Shown here piece after piece: positions 51,547-63,752 of a stretch of DNA of 64,000 nt. The DNA is from Lichenicola sp964247735 (GTDB lineage: Bacteria; Pseudomonadota; Alphaproteobacteria; Acetobacterales; Acetobacteraceae). The stretch spans positions 6,211-70,210 of the forward strand of contig CAXTVS010000013.1 in assembly GCA_964247735.1 (NCBI GenBank), given 5' to 3'. The position numbers and the translations under genes were made by a program. Position 1 is the stretch's first letter. The number at the start of each line of letters is the position of its first letter. The notes beneath the pieces are model-generated. The model saw only the letters and a program-made list of their open reading frames with translations. It searched no databases and was not told the DNA's origin.

Positions 51547-52404
51547 TCACGTCGGAAGACGCCAGTCCGGCAGAACGCCACCCAACTGTGACGTCAGGAT
51601 GTCAGCGGCTTGGCGTACTTGAGATCCCAGGTGCGGGATGCGTATGTCGGTGATCCGCACCAAGGGGCCGGACACGGAGAGGGCTGCGACCGGTTGACGG
51701 TTCTCGTTGAACACGACGGCAGCGACACAGCGTAGCCCGACCGCATGTTCTTCGTCATCAACCGCATATCCCACCTGTCTTGCCAGTGCCAGATTCCTCC
51801 GCAGAGCGGTGGTCGTGTTGATCGTTTTTATGGTCAGGCGCGGCATGCCGCGCTGGTGCAGCACCCGAGCGAGGTCGCCATCCGGCATCGCCGACAGCAG
51901 CGCCTTGCCGACGCTGGAACAATGCAACGGCACGCGGCCTCCGGGACGGGCGAAGGCACGCATCATATGGCGGCACTCGACCTGCGACAGGTAGATCGCC
52001 TCGAACTCGTCCTCAACGGCGAGGTTCACGGTTTCCTCGTTCTGCTCCATCAGCATACGCATCTGTGGACGCGCCAGCGCCGTCAGGCTGCGCGTCTTGA
52101 GGAAGGCGCTTCCGGTCACGAAGGCCTGCACGCCCACCGACCAAAGCCGTCGCTCCAGGTCGAAGTGCACGTAGCGTTCCTGCTCCAACGTCGTCAGCAG
52201 CCGGTGGGTGGTGGACAACGACAAGCCGACCTGTTGCGCCAATTCGGTCAAGGCCATTCCCTCGTCGGCCGCCGCGAGGCGGTTCACCAGGGCCAGCGCC
52301 CGCACCAGCGACTGGACCTGATCCGATCGCTCGGGCTTCGACTGTCCACCCGACACCCTGGTGGTCGCACCCCCCGGCATGGAGATCTTTCGGCGTGTCG
52401 GCAT
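51547..52404 (-). CDS. IclR-family transcriptional regulator of the glyoxylate/glycolate cluster
   Basis: A 285-residue regulator. The winged HTH spans about residues 28-90 (SLVRALALVNRLAAADEG, LTELAQQVGLSLSTTHRLL). The IclR effector domain follows, with LARPQMRMLMEQNEETVNLA, LHCSSVGKALLSAMPDGDL and VGYAVDDEEHAVGLRCVAA. AllR, the enterobacterial repressor of glyoxylate and allantoin genes, is of this family and binds glyoxylate. Start is supported by GGGGGAGCGGAG next to the ATG. It is divergent from gcl across 150 bases that hold a 15-base palindrome. Confidence 0.9.
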   Translation of the reverse strand: MPTRRKISMPGGATTRVSGGQSKPERSDQVQSLVRALALVNRLAAADEGMALTELAQQVGLSLSTTHRLLTTLEQERYVHFDLERRLWSVGVQAFVTGSAFLKTRSLTALARPQMRMLMEQNEETVNLAVEDEFEAIYLSQVECRHMMRAFARPGGRVPLHCSSVGKALLSAMPDGDLARVLHQRGMPRLTIKTINTTTALRRNLALARQVGYAVDDEEHAVGLRCVAAVVFNENRQPVAALSVSGPLVRITDIRIPHLGSQVRQAADILTSQLGGVLPDWRLPT

Positions 52405-52496
52405 CTCCGCTCCCCCGGCTTCGCCTCCAGCCTAGCTGAAGGGTGTTGGCACGGAAACCGTTATCCCCTTCTGAAGACTGTGCCTTTTGCCTGTGC

Positions 52497-52511
52497 TTCC
52501 GCGATGCGGAA
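52497..52511. promoter_or_regulatory. IclR-type operator palindrome between iclR and gcl
   Basis: TTCCGC and GCGGAA flank GAT, a perfect 15-base palindrome with the form common at IclR-family sites (GGAA half-sites around a short AT-containing centre). It lies 92 bases from the regulator start and 57-96 bases from the two possible gcl starts. Confidence 0.6.
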
Positions 52512-52593
52512 TAGCTTCAGCGTTTCTGTTGCGGTTGCGCAGGAAGGAGGGAGAATGGCGCCGATAGGTAAAGGCGGTCAGGGAGGACTACCA

Positions 52594-54420
<1,827 letters not shown>

Positions 54421-54451
54421 CAGAACGACCTCGCGCAAGGGAGAGGCACCT

Positions 54452-55263
<812 letters not shown>

Positions 55264-55267
<4 letters not shown>

Positions 55268-56154
55268 GCACGATCGGCTTCGTCGGCCTGGGCGTCATGG
55301 GACGGCCGATGGCCGGCCACCTGATCAGCGGCGGCCACACCCTGGTGCTGAACAGCCATGGGGGCGTGCCGCCGGAACTGCTGGAGGCGGGGGCGAGCGC
55401 CTGCGCCACCGGCCGCGAGCTCGCCGAGCGGTGCGAGATCGTGATCACCATGGTGCCCGACACCGTTGACGTGGAGTCGGCGCTGTTCGACCGCGACGGC
55501 ATCGCCGCCGGGCTGTCTGCGGGCAAGACCGTGATCGACATGAGCTCGATCTCGCCGATCGCGACCAAGGCTTTCGCCGCACGCATCAACGCGCTCGGCT
55601 GCGACTATCTCGACGCGCCGGTTTCCGGCGGCGAGGTCGGCGCCAAGGCGGCGAGCCTGAGCATCATGGTTGGCGGCCCCGCGCACGCGTTCGAGATGGC
55701 CCGGCCGATCCTGGCGCTGATGGGTCGCAACATCACCCTGGTCGGCGGCAACGGCGACGGCCAGACCACCAAGGTCGCCAACCAGATCATCGTGGCGCTG
55801 ACCATCGAGGCAGTCGGCGAGGCGCTGCTGTTCGCGTCCAAGGCCGGTGCCGATCCGGCGCGGGTCAGGCAGGCGCTGATGGGCGGCTTCGCGGCGTCCC
55901 GCATTCTGGAGGTGCACGGCGAGCGCATGGTGACGCGGAACTTCGAGCCCGGCTTCCGGATCGCGCTGCACCAGAAGGACCTCAACCTGGCGCTCGCCAG
56001 CGCCCGCACCCTCGGGGTCAGCCTGCCGAACACCGCGACCTGCCAGGAGCTGTTCAACGCCGCTGCCGCCGCCGGCGGTGCGGCCTGGGATCATTCCGCC
56101 ATGGTGCGCGTGCTGGAGACGCTGGCCTGCCACGAGATCGGCGTGGCGGCGTAG
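55264..56154 (+). CDS. glxR: Tartronate semialdehyde reductase
   Basis: A 296-residue beta-hydroxyacid dehydrogenase that reduces tartronate semialdehyde to D-glycerate with NAD(P)H. The coenzyme site is GFVGLGVMGRPMAGHL, the substrate-binding DAPVSGGEVGAKAASL and the catalytic lysine in TTKVANQIIVAL are present, and the late LHQKDLNLAL is typical. ATG overlaps the hyi stop (ATGA). Position between hyi and a glycerate kinase fixes the role. garR is a synonym for related enzymes. Confidence 0.93.
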
Positions 56155-56179
56155 CGGCGGGAGCAAGGGAGGACGGGTG

Positions 56180-57481
56180 ATGGCCGGGCACGAGACGGCG
56201 CTGCTGATGCGGATGTTCCAGGCGGCGGTCGCCTCGGTGTCGGCGGATCTGTGCCTGCCGCCGCACCTGCCGCTGCCGCCGCGCGGCCGCACGATCGTGG
56301 TGGGCGCGGGCAAGGCGGCCGCCGCCATGGCGGCGACGGTGGAAGCGCACTGGCCCGCGACCGCGCCCCTGGACGGGCTGGTGGTCACCCGCTACGGCCA
56401 CGGCGTCGGCTCGCCCGCCCGTGTCGCGGTGGTCGAAGCCGGGCACCCGGTGCCCGACGCGGCCGGCCAGGATGCCGCCCGGCGCATGCTGGCGCTGGTG
56501 CGCGGACTTGGCCGCGACGACCTCGTGCTGTGCCTGATGTCCGGGGGCGCTTCGTCTCTGCTGGGGCTGCCGGCCGACGGGATCGACCTCGCGGCCAAGC
56601 AGGCGGTCAACCGCGCCCTGCTGCGCAGCGGGGCGCCGATCCACGAGATGAACGCGGTGCGCAAGCACCTGTCGGCGATCAAGGGCGGCCGGCTGGCGCA
56701 GGCGGCGGCACCGGCGGAGGTGCTCACGCTGGTGGTGTCCGACGTGCCGGGGGACGACCCGTCGGTGATCGGCTCCGGGCCCACAGTGGCGGACCCGAGC
56801 ACGCTGTCCGAGGCGCGCGCCGTGCTGGCGCGGCGTGGCATCGCGGTACCGGAAGCGGTGGCGGCGTGGCTGCGCGACCCGGCGGCGGAAACGCCCAAGC
56901 CCGGCGACAGGGCGTTCGACCGCGCCCGGACGGTGGTGGTCGCGACACCGCAGGCGGCGCTGGAGGCGGCAGCCGAGGTGGCGCGGCGGGAAGGCGTGCT
57001 GCCGCTGATCCTGGGCAACGCCATCGAGGGGGAGGCGGTGGAGGTGGCGCGGGTGATGGCCGGCATCGCGCGGCAGTGTGCGGCGCACGGCCAGCCGGCG
57101 CCGGGCCCGTGCGTGCTGATCTCCGGCGGCGAGACCACCGTGACGGTGCGCGGCAGCGGACGGGGCGGGCGCAACGTCGAGTTCCTGCTGGGTCTCGCGG
57201 TGGCGCTGGACGGGCATCCCGGCATCCACGCCATCGCCTGCGACACCGACGGGATCGACGGCACCGAGGACAATGCCGGAGCGCTGCTGTCGCCGGACAG
57301 CCTGTCTCGCGCGCACGCGCTCGGCCTGTCGGCGCGGGACCGGCTCCACGACAATGACGGGCACGGCTTCTTCGAGCGGCTGGGCGACCTGGTGGTCACC
57401 GGCCCGACGCGGACCAACGTGAACGACTTCCGGGCGATCCTGGTCACCGCGCAGACGCGGGAGCGGCCCGCGACGCCGTAG
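56180..57481 (+). CDS. ttuD: Glycerate 2-kinase (TtuD/GckA, MOFRL family)
   Basis: A 433-residue kinase that turns D-glycerate into 2-phosphoglycerate. The DUF4147 domain shows TIVVGAGKAAAAMA, CLMSGGASSLLGLPADGIDL and EMNAVRKHLSAIKGGRLA. The C-terminal MOFRL domain contains GRGGRNVEFLLGLAVAL and CDTDGIDGTEDNAGA. Though annotated at times as hydroxypyruvate reductase, this family is kinase-active. AAGGGAGG precedes the start. It completes conversion of glyoxylate to a glycolytic intermediate. Confidence 0.92.
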   Translation: MAGHETALLMRMFQAAVASVSADLCLPPHLPLPPRGRTIVVGAGKAAAAMAATVEAHWPATAPLDGLVVTRYGHGVGSPARVAVVEAGHPVPDAAGQDAARRMLALVRGLGRDDLVLCLMSGGASSLLGLPADGIDLAAKQAVNRALLRSGAPIHEMNAVRKHLSAIKGGRLAQAAAPAEVLTLVVSDVPGDDPSVIGSGPTVADPSTLSEARAVLARRGIAVPEAVAAWLRDPAAETPKPGDRAFDRARTVVVATPQAALEAAAEVARREGVLPLILGNAIEGEAVEVARVMAGIARQCAAHGQPAPGPCVLISGGETTVTVRGSGRGGRNVEFLLGLAVALDGHPGIHAIACDTDGIDGTEDNAGALLSPDSLSRAHALGLSARDRLHDNDGHGFFERLGDLVVTGPTRTNVNDFRAILVTAQTRERPATP

Positions 57482-57539
57482 CATGCCACCTATCTGAAGC
57501 GAGGATGTACCGGCGGCACAAGCCGGACAGGAGGACGCG

Positions 57540-59030
57540 ATGATACAGATGCCCATACCCGACCAGGAGGTGCTGGCGCGACGTGACGGCATCGTCGCCG
57601 CCCTCCGACGCATCGTGCCCGGCGAAGGCGTGATCGACACCGAGACCGAACGCCGGGTGTACGAGAGCGACGGGCTGACCGCCTACGGCACCCTGCCGAT
57701 GGTGGTGGTGCTGCCGGAAACCACTGCCCAGGTAGCGGAGGTGCTGCGCTACTGCAGCCGCAACGGCATCAAGGTGGTGCCCCGCGGCGCGGGCACGTCC
57801 CTGTCCGGCGGGGCGCTGCCGCTGGCGGACGGCGTCCTGCTGGGCATGGGCAAGTTCAAGCGGATCCTCGAGGTCGACATCGACAACCGCTGCGTCGTGG
57901 TGGAGCCGGGCGTCACCAACCTCGCCATCACCCACGCCGTGCAGGATCGCGGCTTCTACTACGCGCCCGACCCGTCCAGCCAGATCGCCTGCACCATCGG
58001 CGGCAACGTGGCGGAGAACTCCGGCGGCGTGCACTGCCTCAAATACGGCCTGACCACGAACAACGTGATCGGGGTCGAGATGGTCACGATCGACGGCGAG
58101 GTGGTGCGGCTGGGCGGCAAGCACCTGGACGCGGCGGGCTACGACCTGCTGGGGGTCATGGTGGGATCCGAAGGGCTGCTCGGCGTCGTCACCGAGGTGA
58201 CGGTGCGCATCCTGCCCAAGCCGCCCGGCGCGCGTGCGCTGCTGATCGGCTTTCCCGGCATACAGGGCGCCGGCGACTGCGTGGCGGCGATCATCGGCGC
58301 CGGCATCATCCCGGCCGGAATGGAGATGATGGACCGGCTCGCGGTGGAGGCGGCGGAGGCGTTCGTCCATGCCGGGTATCCGCTTGAGGCCGAGGCGCTG
58401 CTGATCGTCGAGCTGGACGGCTGCGACGCCGAGGTCGACCACCTGGTCGCGATGGTCGAGGAGATCGCCGTCGCGCACGGTGCCGCGAGCTGCCGCACCA
58501 GCCGGAACGAGGCGGAGCGGCTGCTGTTCTGGGCCGGCCGCAAGGCAGCTTTCCCGGCGGTGGGACGCCTGGCGCCCGACTACTACTGCATGGACGGCAG
58601 CATCCCGCGCAAGCGGCTGGGCGACGTGCTGTCGCGGATCCGGCAGATGGAGGGCGCCTACGGGTTGCGGGTCGCCAACGTGTTCCATGCCGGCGACGGC
58701 AACCTCCATCCCCTCATCCTTTACGACGCCAACCAGCCCGGCGAGCTGGAACGGGCGGAGGAGTTCGGCAACGACATCCTGCGCCTGTGCGTCGAGGTCG
58801 GCGGCGTGCTGACCGGCGAGCACGGCGTCGGCATCGAGAAGCGCGACCTGATGGGCGTGATGTTCACCAAGCCCGACCTCGACCAGCAGCAGCGGCTGAA
58901 ATGCGCGTTCGATCCGGACAGCCTGCTCAATCCCGGCAAGGTGTTTCCGGAACTGTGCCGCTGCGCCGAGCTGGGGCGCGTGCACGTGCATGCCGGCCAG
59001 GTGCGGTTCCCCGACCTGCCGCGGTTCTGA
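57540..59030 (+). CDS. glcD: Glycolate oxidase subunit GlcD (FAD-linked)
   Basis: A 496-residue FAD enzyme, the catalytic subunit of membrane-associated glycolate dehydrogenase. The PP-loop FAD domain shows VVPRGAGTSLSGGALP, IGGNVAENSGGVHCLKYG and GSEGLLGVVTEV. The C-terminal FAD-oxidase domain ends with VFHAGDGNLHPLIL and GEHGVGIEK, holding the conserved histidines. AGGAGG lies five bases before the start. It needs GlcE and GlcF, which follow at once. Confidence 0.95.
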   Translation: MIQMPIPDQEVLARRDGIVAALRRIVPGEGVIDTETERRVYESDGLTAYGTLPMVVVLPETTAQVAEVLRYCSRNGIKVVPRGAGTSLSGGALPLADGVLLGMGKFKRILEVDIDNRCVVVEPGVTNLAITHAVQDRGFYYAPDPSSQIACTIGGNVAENSGGVHCLKYGLTTNNVIGVEMVTIDGEVVRLGGKHLDAAGYDLLGVMVGSEGLLGVVTEVTVRILPKPPGARALLIGFPGIQGAGDCVAAIIGAGIIPAGMEMMDRLAVEAAEAFVHAGYPLEAEALLIVELDGCDAEVDHLVAMVEEIAVAHGAASCRTSRNEAERLLFWAGRKAAFPAVGRLAPDYYCMDGSIPRKRLGDVLSRIRQMEGAYGLRVANVFHAGDGNLHPLILYDANQPGELERAEEFGNDILRLCVEVGGVLTGEHGVGIEKRDLMGVMFTKPDLDQQQRLKCAFDPDSLLNPGKVFPELCRCAELGRVHVHAGQVRFPDLPRF

Positions 59031-59039
59031 GGGACGCGC

Positions 59040-60308
59040 ATGACCGTCTTCCATCCGACCGATGCCGCCGAGCTGGAGCAGATCGTGGCCTGGGCGGCCG
59101 AGGAGGCGCAGGGCCTGGAGATCATGGCCGGCGGCAGCAAGCGCGCGCTCGGCCGGCCGACGCAGACCGACCACGCGCTGGACATGAGCGCGTTCAGCGG
59201 CATCGTCGACTACGACCCGGCCGAGCTGGTGCTGACCGCGTCCGCCGCCACCCCGATGCGCGAGGTGCAGGCGCTGCTCGACGCGCACGGACAGATGCTG
59301 GCCTTCGAGCCGCCGGACTGGCGCCACCTGCTGGCGGAGCCCCCGCTTCCGGAGCCCCTGTTGCCGGAGCCGGGCGCGGCCGCCCGGGAGCCGACCCTGG
59401 GGGGCGCGGTGGCGTGCAACCTGTCCGGGCCGCGCCGGATACGGGCCGGCGCCGCCCGTGACCACCTGCTCGGCCTCGCCGCGGTGAACGGCTGGGGCGA
59501 CGGCTGGAAGACCGGCGGCACGATGGTGAAGAACGTCACCGGCTACGATCTCTGCAAGCTGCAGGCCGGCGCCTACGGCACGCTCTCGGTGCTGACCGAG
59601 CTGACGGTCCGGGCGCTGCCCCGGCCCGAAAGCAGCAGCAGCCTGGTGCTGGCCGGGCTCGACGACGAGGCGGGGGTGCGCACCCTGCTGGCGGCGCTGA
59701 ACACCCCGCACGAGGTGTCGGCGGCGGCGCACCTGCCGGCCGCGGCGGCGGCGCGAACCGCAGCCGCCCGCGCCGGGGCCACCACCGGACCCGGCCCGAT
59801 CACGGTGCTTCGGCTGGAAGGGCCGCGTCCGTCGGTGGAATATCGGCTGGGCGCGCTGGAAGCCCTGCTCGGGCGCGGCATCCGCCTGCAGGCGGCCCAA
59901 AGCGTCGCGTTGTGGGCCGAGGTCGCCGCGGTGCAACCGCTGCTCGGCCGGTCGGACAGCATCGTCTGGCGGATCTGCTCGACGCCGAGCACGGCGCCTG
60001 CGGTGCTGGGCCTGCTGAAGGCGCGGTTCATGGAAGCCGAGGGGTTCTACGACTGGGGCGGCGGCCTGCTCTGGGTATCTCTCGATCCGGACCAGGCCGG
60101 CGCGGACTGCGCGGCCGGATTCGTGCGCGAGGCGGTCGGGCGCGGCGGCGGCCAGGCCATGCTGCTGCGCGCCACGCAGGCGGCGCGCGACCGGGTCGCG
60201 GTGTTCGAACCGGCCCCGCCGCCGCTCGAGGCCCTGTCGCGGCGCGTCAAGGCCAGCTTCGATCCGAAGGCCGTCCTCAATCCGGGCCGCATGCAGCGGG
60301 GAGCATGA
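59040..60308 (+). CDS. glcE: Glycolate oxidase subunit GlcE (FAD-binding)
   Basis: A 422-residue FAD-binding subunit. MAGGSKRALGRP is the FAD-site equivalent, with TLGGAVACNLSGPRRIRAGA, TGGTMVKNVTGYDLCKLQAGA and the C-terminal FDPKAVLNPGRM. A proline-rich insert (PPLPEPLLPEPG, about residues 101-112) and an alanine-rich loop near 230-250 are longer than in enterobacterial GlcE. The stop overlaps the glcF start (ATGA). Confidence 0.93.
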   Translation: MTVFHPTDAAELEQIVAWAAEEAQGLEIMAGGSKRALGRPTQTDHALDMSAFSGIVDYDPAELVLTASAATPMREVQALLDAHGQMLAFEPPDWRHLLAEPPLPEPLLPEPGAAAREPTLGGAVACNLSGPRRIRAGAARDHLLGLAAVNGWGDGWKTGGTMVKNVTGYDLCKLQAGAYGTLSVLTELTVRALPRPESSSSLVLAGLDDEAGVRTLLAALNTPHEVSAAAHLPAAAAARTAAARAGATTGPGPITVLRLEGPRPSVEYRLGALEALLGRGIRLQAAQSVALWAEVAAVQPLLGRSDSIVWRICSTPSTAPAVLGLLKARFMEAEGFYDWGGGLLWVSLDPDQAGADCAAGFVREAVGRGGGQAMLLRATQAARDRVAVFEPAPPPLEALSRRVKASFDPKAVLNPGRMQRGA

Positions 60309-61594
60309 CCATGCAGACGCGATTCACTGCGGAACAGCTGGCCGATCCGGACACCGCGGAAGCGGCCAAGGTCCTGCGCTCCTGCGTCCATTGCGGGTTC
60401 TGCACCGCGACCTGCCCGACCTACGCCCTGCTCGGCGACGAGCTCGACAGCCCGCGCGGCCGCATCTACCTGATCAAGGACATGCTGGAGAACGACCGCC
60501 CGGCGACGGAAACGGTGGTCAAGCACGTCGACCGCTGCCTGTCCTGCCTGTCCTGCATGAGCACCTGCCCGTCCGGCGTGAACTACATGCACCTGGTCGA
60601 CCACGCCCGGCACCACATCGAGAAGACCTATACCCGCCCGTGGCGCGACCGGGCGATGCGCCGCCTGCTCGGCTTCGTGCTGCCGCGGCCAGGCCTGTTC
60701 CGCCTGTCCCTGCAGGTGTCGCGGTTCGGCAAGCCGTTGCGTCGGTGGATGCCGGCGCAGCTCCGCGTGCTGCTCGACCTGGCGCCGCATCGGGTGCCGC
60801 GCGCCTCGACCGTGGACCGGCCGCAGCGGTTTCCCCCCGCCGCCCTCCGGACCAGGCGCGTGGCCCTGCTCAGCGGCTGCGCGCAGCGCGTGCTGGCGCC
60901 GGAGATCAACGAGGCCACGATCCGGCTGCTGACGCGGCATGGCTGCGAGGTGGTGGTGGCGCCGGGTGCAGGCTGCTGCGGCGCCCTGACGCATCACCTC
61001 GGCCAGGGCGGCCACGACGCGGCACGTTCCAACATCCTGGCCTGGAACCGGGAGATCGAGGCCGGCGGCCTGGACGCGATCGTCATCAACGCGTCCGGCT
61101 GCGGCACGACGGTGAAGGATTACGGATACATGTTCCGCAACGATCCGGCGCTGGCCGAGCCCGCGCGCCGCGTCTCGGCGCTGGCACGCGACGTCACCGA
61201 GCTGATGAGCGAACTCGAGCTGCAGCCGCCGACGGTCCCGACCGGGCACCGGGTCGCCTACCACAGCGCATGCTCGCTGCAGCACGGCCAGCAGGTGCGC
61301 GACGAGCCGAAGCGTCTGCTCGCGGCGGCGGGATTCACCGTCGTGGACGTCCCGGAAGGACATCTCTGCTGCGGCTCCGCCGGCACCTACAACCTGTTGC
61401 AGCCGGAGATCGCGACCCGGTTGCGCGAGCGGAAGGTCGCCAACATCGAGCGGATGACGCCCGAGCTGATCGCCGCGGGCAACATCGGCTGCATGACGCA
61501 GATCAGTGCCGGGACGCGCATCCCGGTGCTGCATACGGTGCAGCTGCTGGACTGGGCAACTGGTGGTCCCCGGCCGGACAATCTCCCGATTTGA
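60305..61594 (+). CDS. glcF: Glycolate oxidase iron-sulfur subunit GlcF
   Basis: A 429-residue protein with two 4Fe-4S ferredoxin motifs, SCVHCGFCTATCPTY and RCLSCLSCMSTCPSG, and two CCG domains (GAGCCGALTHHLGQ, and LCCGSAGTYNLLQP), as in GlcF. It passes electrons from the FAD subunits to the quinone pool. All cysteines of both clusters are intact. The ATG overlaps the glcE stop; an alternative ATG lies two codons on. Confidence 0.95.
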   Translation: MTMQTRFTAEQLADPDTAEAAKVLRSCVHCGFCTATCPTYALLGDELDSPRGRIYLIKDMLENDRPATETVVKHVDRCLSCLSCMSTCPSGVNYMHLVDHARHHIEKTYTRPWRDRAMRRLLGFVLPRPGLFRLSLQVSRFGKPLRRWMPAQLRVLLDLAPHRVPRASTVDRPQRFPPAALRTRRVALLSGCAQRVLAPEINEATIRLLTRHGCEVVVAPGAGCCGALTHHLGQGGHDAARSNILAWNREIEAGGLDAIVINASGCGTTVKDYGYMFRNDPALAEPARRVSALARDVTELMSELELQPPTVPTGHRVAYHSACSLQHGQQVRDEPKRLLAAAGFTVVDVPEGHLCCGSAGTYNLLQPEIATRLRERKVANIERMTPELIAAGNIGCMTQISAGTRIPVLHTVQLLDWATGGPRPDNLPI

Positions 61595-61639
61595 GGAGCC
61601 CCGGGGCAGTGCAGAAAGAACAATGAACGGGAGGGTCCA

Positions 61640-63286
61640 ATGTTCAAGCAAGTGCTGACGCCGGTCGCCGGCAGTCTGCCGTTGTCGTTCCTCGTCGCCG
61701 TGCTACCGATCGTCGTCGTGCTGGTGCTGCTGGGCGTGCTGCGCCGGCCGGCCTGGCAGGCCTCCCTGGCGGGGCTGCTCGTCGCCTTCGTGATCGCCGT
61801 CTCGGTGTGGCACTTTCCGCTGCGGCTGGCGCTCGACAGCGTGGCCGCGGGCGCCACCTTCGCCCTGTGGCCGGTGATGTGGATCGTCGTCAACGCGCTG
61901 CTGCTCTACAACGTCGCGGTCGTTTCAGGCCGGTTCGACGCTTTCCGGGACTGGATCATCGAGCACCTGCCGAACGACCGCCGGGTCGTGCTGGTGGTGA
62001 TCGGCTTCTGCTTCGGCTGCCTGCTGGAGGGCGTGTCCGGCTTCGGCACGCCGGTCGCGATCACCAGCGCGCTGCTGATCCTGGTCGGCTTCCCGGCGAT
62101 CGAGGCGCTTACCTTCACGCTGATGTTCAACACCGCACCGGTCGCGTTCGGCGCGCTCGGCGCCCCGGTCACCGTGCTGGGCCAGGTCACCGGCATCCCG
62201 GCTGCGACGCTCGGCGCGATGATCGGGCGGCAGCTGCCGTTCCTGGCCCTGCTGCTGCCGTTCTACGTCATGGCGATCTATGGCGGCCTGCGCTCGGTGC
62301 GCGCCCTGTGGCCGATGCTGCTGGTCGCGGGCGGCAGCTTCGCCGTCACCCAGTTCGTCGCGGCCAACTACCTCGACTACGCGCTGACCGACGTGCTGTC
62401 GTCCCTGATGGCGCTGGTCGTCACGCTCGGCTTCCTGCGCCTGTGGTCGCCGCGGCCCGACGCGGACTTCGCCGTCCACGCCCGGCCCTCGACGCCGCCG
62501 GGGCTGGAGCTCGCCCGGGCAGTCGGCGCCGACGTCGCGCGGAGCCGGACCACCGCGCCCGTTCCTGGCTGGCAGGGCTGGATCCCGTGGGTGACGGTGT
62601 CGGTCGTGGTGATCGTCTGGACGCACCTCAAGGTCTTCACCCTGGGCCAGCGGACGATCGCCTGGCCCGGCCTGCACAACCAGGTGTTCATCACGCTCTA
62701 CGGCAAGCCCTATGCCGCCAACTGGATGTTCCAGCCTCTCACCACCGGAACCGCGATCCTGCTCTCGGTGATCATCACGACGAGCCTGGTTGGTCTCAAG
62801 GGTCACCAGTTCGTCCAGGCCGTCCGCATCACGGCCAGGCAGAGCCGCATCGCCATCCTGACCGTGGTGCTGATCGTGAGCCTCGCCTACCTGATGAACT
62901 ATTCCGGCCTGAACTACTCGCTCGGCCTCGGCGTCGCCTCGGTCGGCGTGTTCTTTCCCCTGCTGTCCTCCTTCCTTGGGTGGATCGCGGTGTTCCTATC
63001 GGGCAGCGACACGTCCGGCAACGCACTGTTCGGCAACCTCCAGGTGGTGGCGGCGCACCAGCTCGGGCTCAGCCCGGTGCTCATCGCCGCCTCGAACTCC
63101 TCCGGCGGCGTCATGGGCAAGATGATCTCGCCGCAGAACATCGCCACAGGCGCGGCGGTGACCAACCTCAAGGGCAAGGAGGGCCTTGTGTTCGCGAGGA
63201 CCTTCAAGCACAGCATCTTCCTGACCCTGCTGCTGGGGGTCATGGTCGTGCTGCAGCAGTACCTGTTCCCCGGAATGATCCCGTAG
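61640..63286 (+). CDS. LctP/GlcA-family lactate/glycolate permease
   Basis: A 548-residue, about 12-helix inner-membrane permease of the L-lactate permease family, which includes glycolate permease GlcA. Typical are WPVMWIVVNALLLYN, EGVSGFGTPVAITSALL, TFTLMFNTAPVAFGALGAPV, MNYSGLNYSLGLG and the C-terminal FLSGSDTSGNALFGNLQ with GGVMGKMISPQNIA. GGGAGG precedes the start. Next to glcDEF it most likely imports glycolate, though lactate uptake cannot be excluded. Confidence 0.92.
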   Translation: MFKQVLTPVAGSLPLSFLVAVLPIVVVLVLLGVLRRPAWQASLAGLLVAFVIAVSVWHFPLRLALDSVAAGATFALWPVMWIVVNALLLYNVAVVSGRFDAFRDWIIEHLPNDRRVVLVVIGFCFGCLLEGVSGFGTPVAITSALLILVGFPAIEALTFTLMFNTAPVAFGALGAPVTVLGQVTGIPAATLGAMIGRQLPFLALLLPFYVMAIYGGLRSVRALWPMLLVAGGSFAVTQFVAANYLDYALTDVLSSLMALVVTLGFLRLWSPRPDADFAVHARPSTPPGLELARAVGADVARSRTTAPVPGWQGWIPWVTVSVVVIVWTHLKVFTLGQRTIAWPGLHNQVFITLYGKPYAANWMFQPLTTGTAILLSVIITTSLVGLKGHQFVQAVRITARQSRIAILTVVLIVSLAYLMNYSGLNYSLGLGVASVGVFFPLLSSFLGWIAVFLSGSDTSGNALFGNLQVVAAHQLGLSPVLIAASNSSGGVMGKMISPQNIATGAAVTNLKGKEGLVFARTFKHSIFLTLLLGVMVVLQQYLFPGMIP

Positions 63287-63320
63287 CAGTCCACGATTTC
63301 GCAATGATGAGGAGGTCGCC

Positions 63321-63752
63321 ATGATCGTGGGATCAGTTCTGGCAGCGAAGGGAAAGGAGCTCGTCCGGGTGGCCCCTGAGGTCCCGGTCGAGGAAGTCAC
63401 GCGCATCCTGCAAGCGAAGGCGATCGGCGCGGTCCTGGTGATGCAGGATGGCGTGCTGCTCGGGATCCTGTCGGAGCGCGGGATCGTCCGTGCCCTGGCG
63501 CTGAATCCGAACGGCGTACGGGCGATGCGAGCCGACAGCGTCATGAAGCCGTTTTCCTGTCAGACGAGCCCGTCGGCAACGATCGAGGACGCCATGCAGA
63601 TCATGACGGATCACCGCGTCCGCTATCTTCCGGTGATCGAGGAGCACCAACTGGTCGGCCTGCTCAGCGTCGGCGACATCATCAGGGCCAAGCTCGGCCA
63701 TTCGCTGCTGGAAGTGGAGAATCTTGCCGCCTACATCACCGGTGGCCGATAG
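63321..63752 (+). CDS. Small protein with two CBS domains
   Basis: A 143-residue protein made of one CBS pair (Bateman module): VPVEEVTRILQAKAIGAVLV and GVLLGILSERGIVRALA in the first, SATIEDAMQIMTDHRVRYLPVI and QLVGLLSVGDIIRAKLGHS in the second. Such modules bind adenosine nucleotides or NAD and sense energy state. GAGGAGG lies just before the ATG. It follows the permease by 34 bases on the same strand and may modulate it or another partner; that link is inference. Confidence 0.88.
   Translation: MIVGSVLAAKGKELVRVAPEVPVEEVTRILQAKAIGAVLVMQDGVLLGILSERGIVRALALNPNGVRAMRADSVMKPFSCQTSPSATIEDAMQIMTDHRVRYLPVIEEHQLVGLLSVGDIIRAKLGHSLLEVENLAAYITGGR

Noticed and set aside
54421..54451. Longer hyi start upstream within the gcl-hyi gap
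   Set aside because: An in-frame reading from 54392 would overlap gcl and add arginine-rich residues; the GTG at 54452 has a good ribosome site and fits the family.
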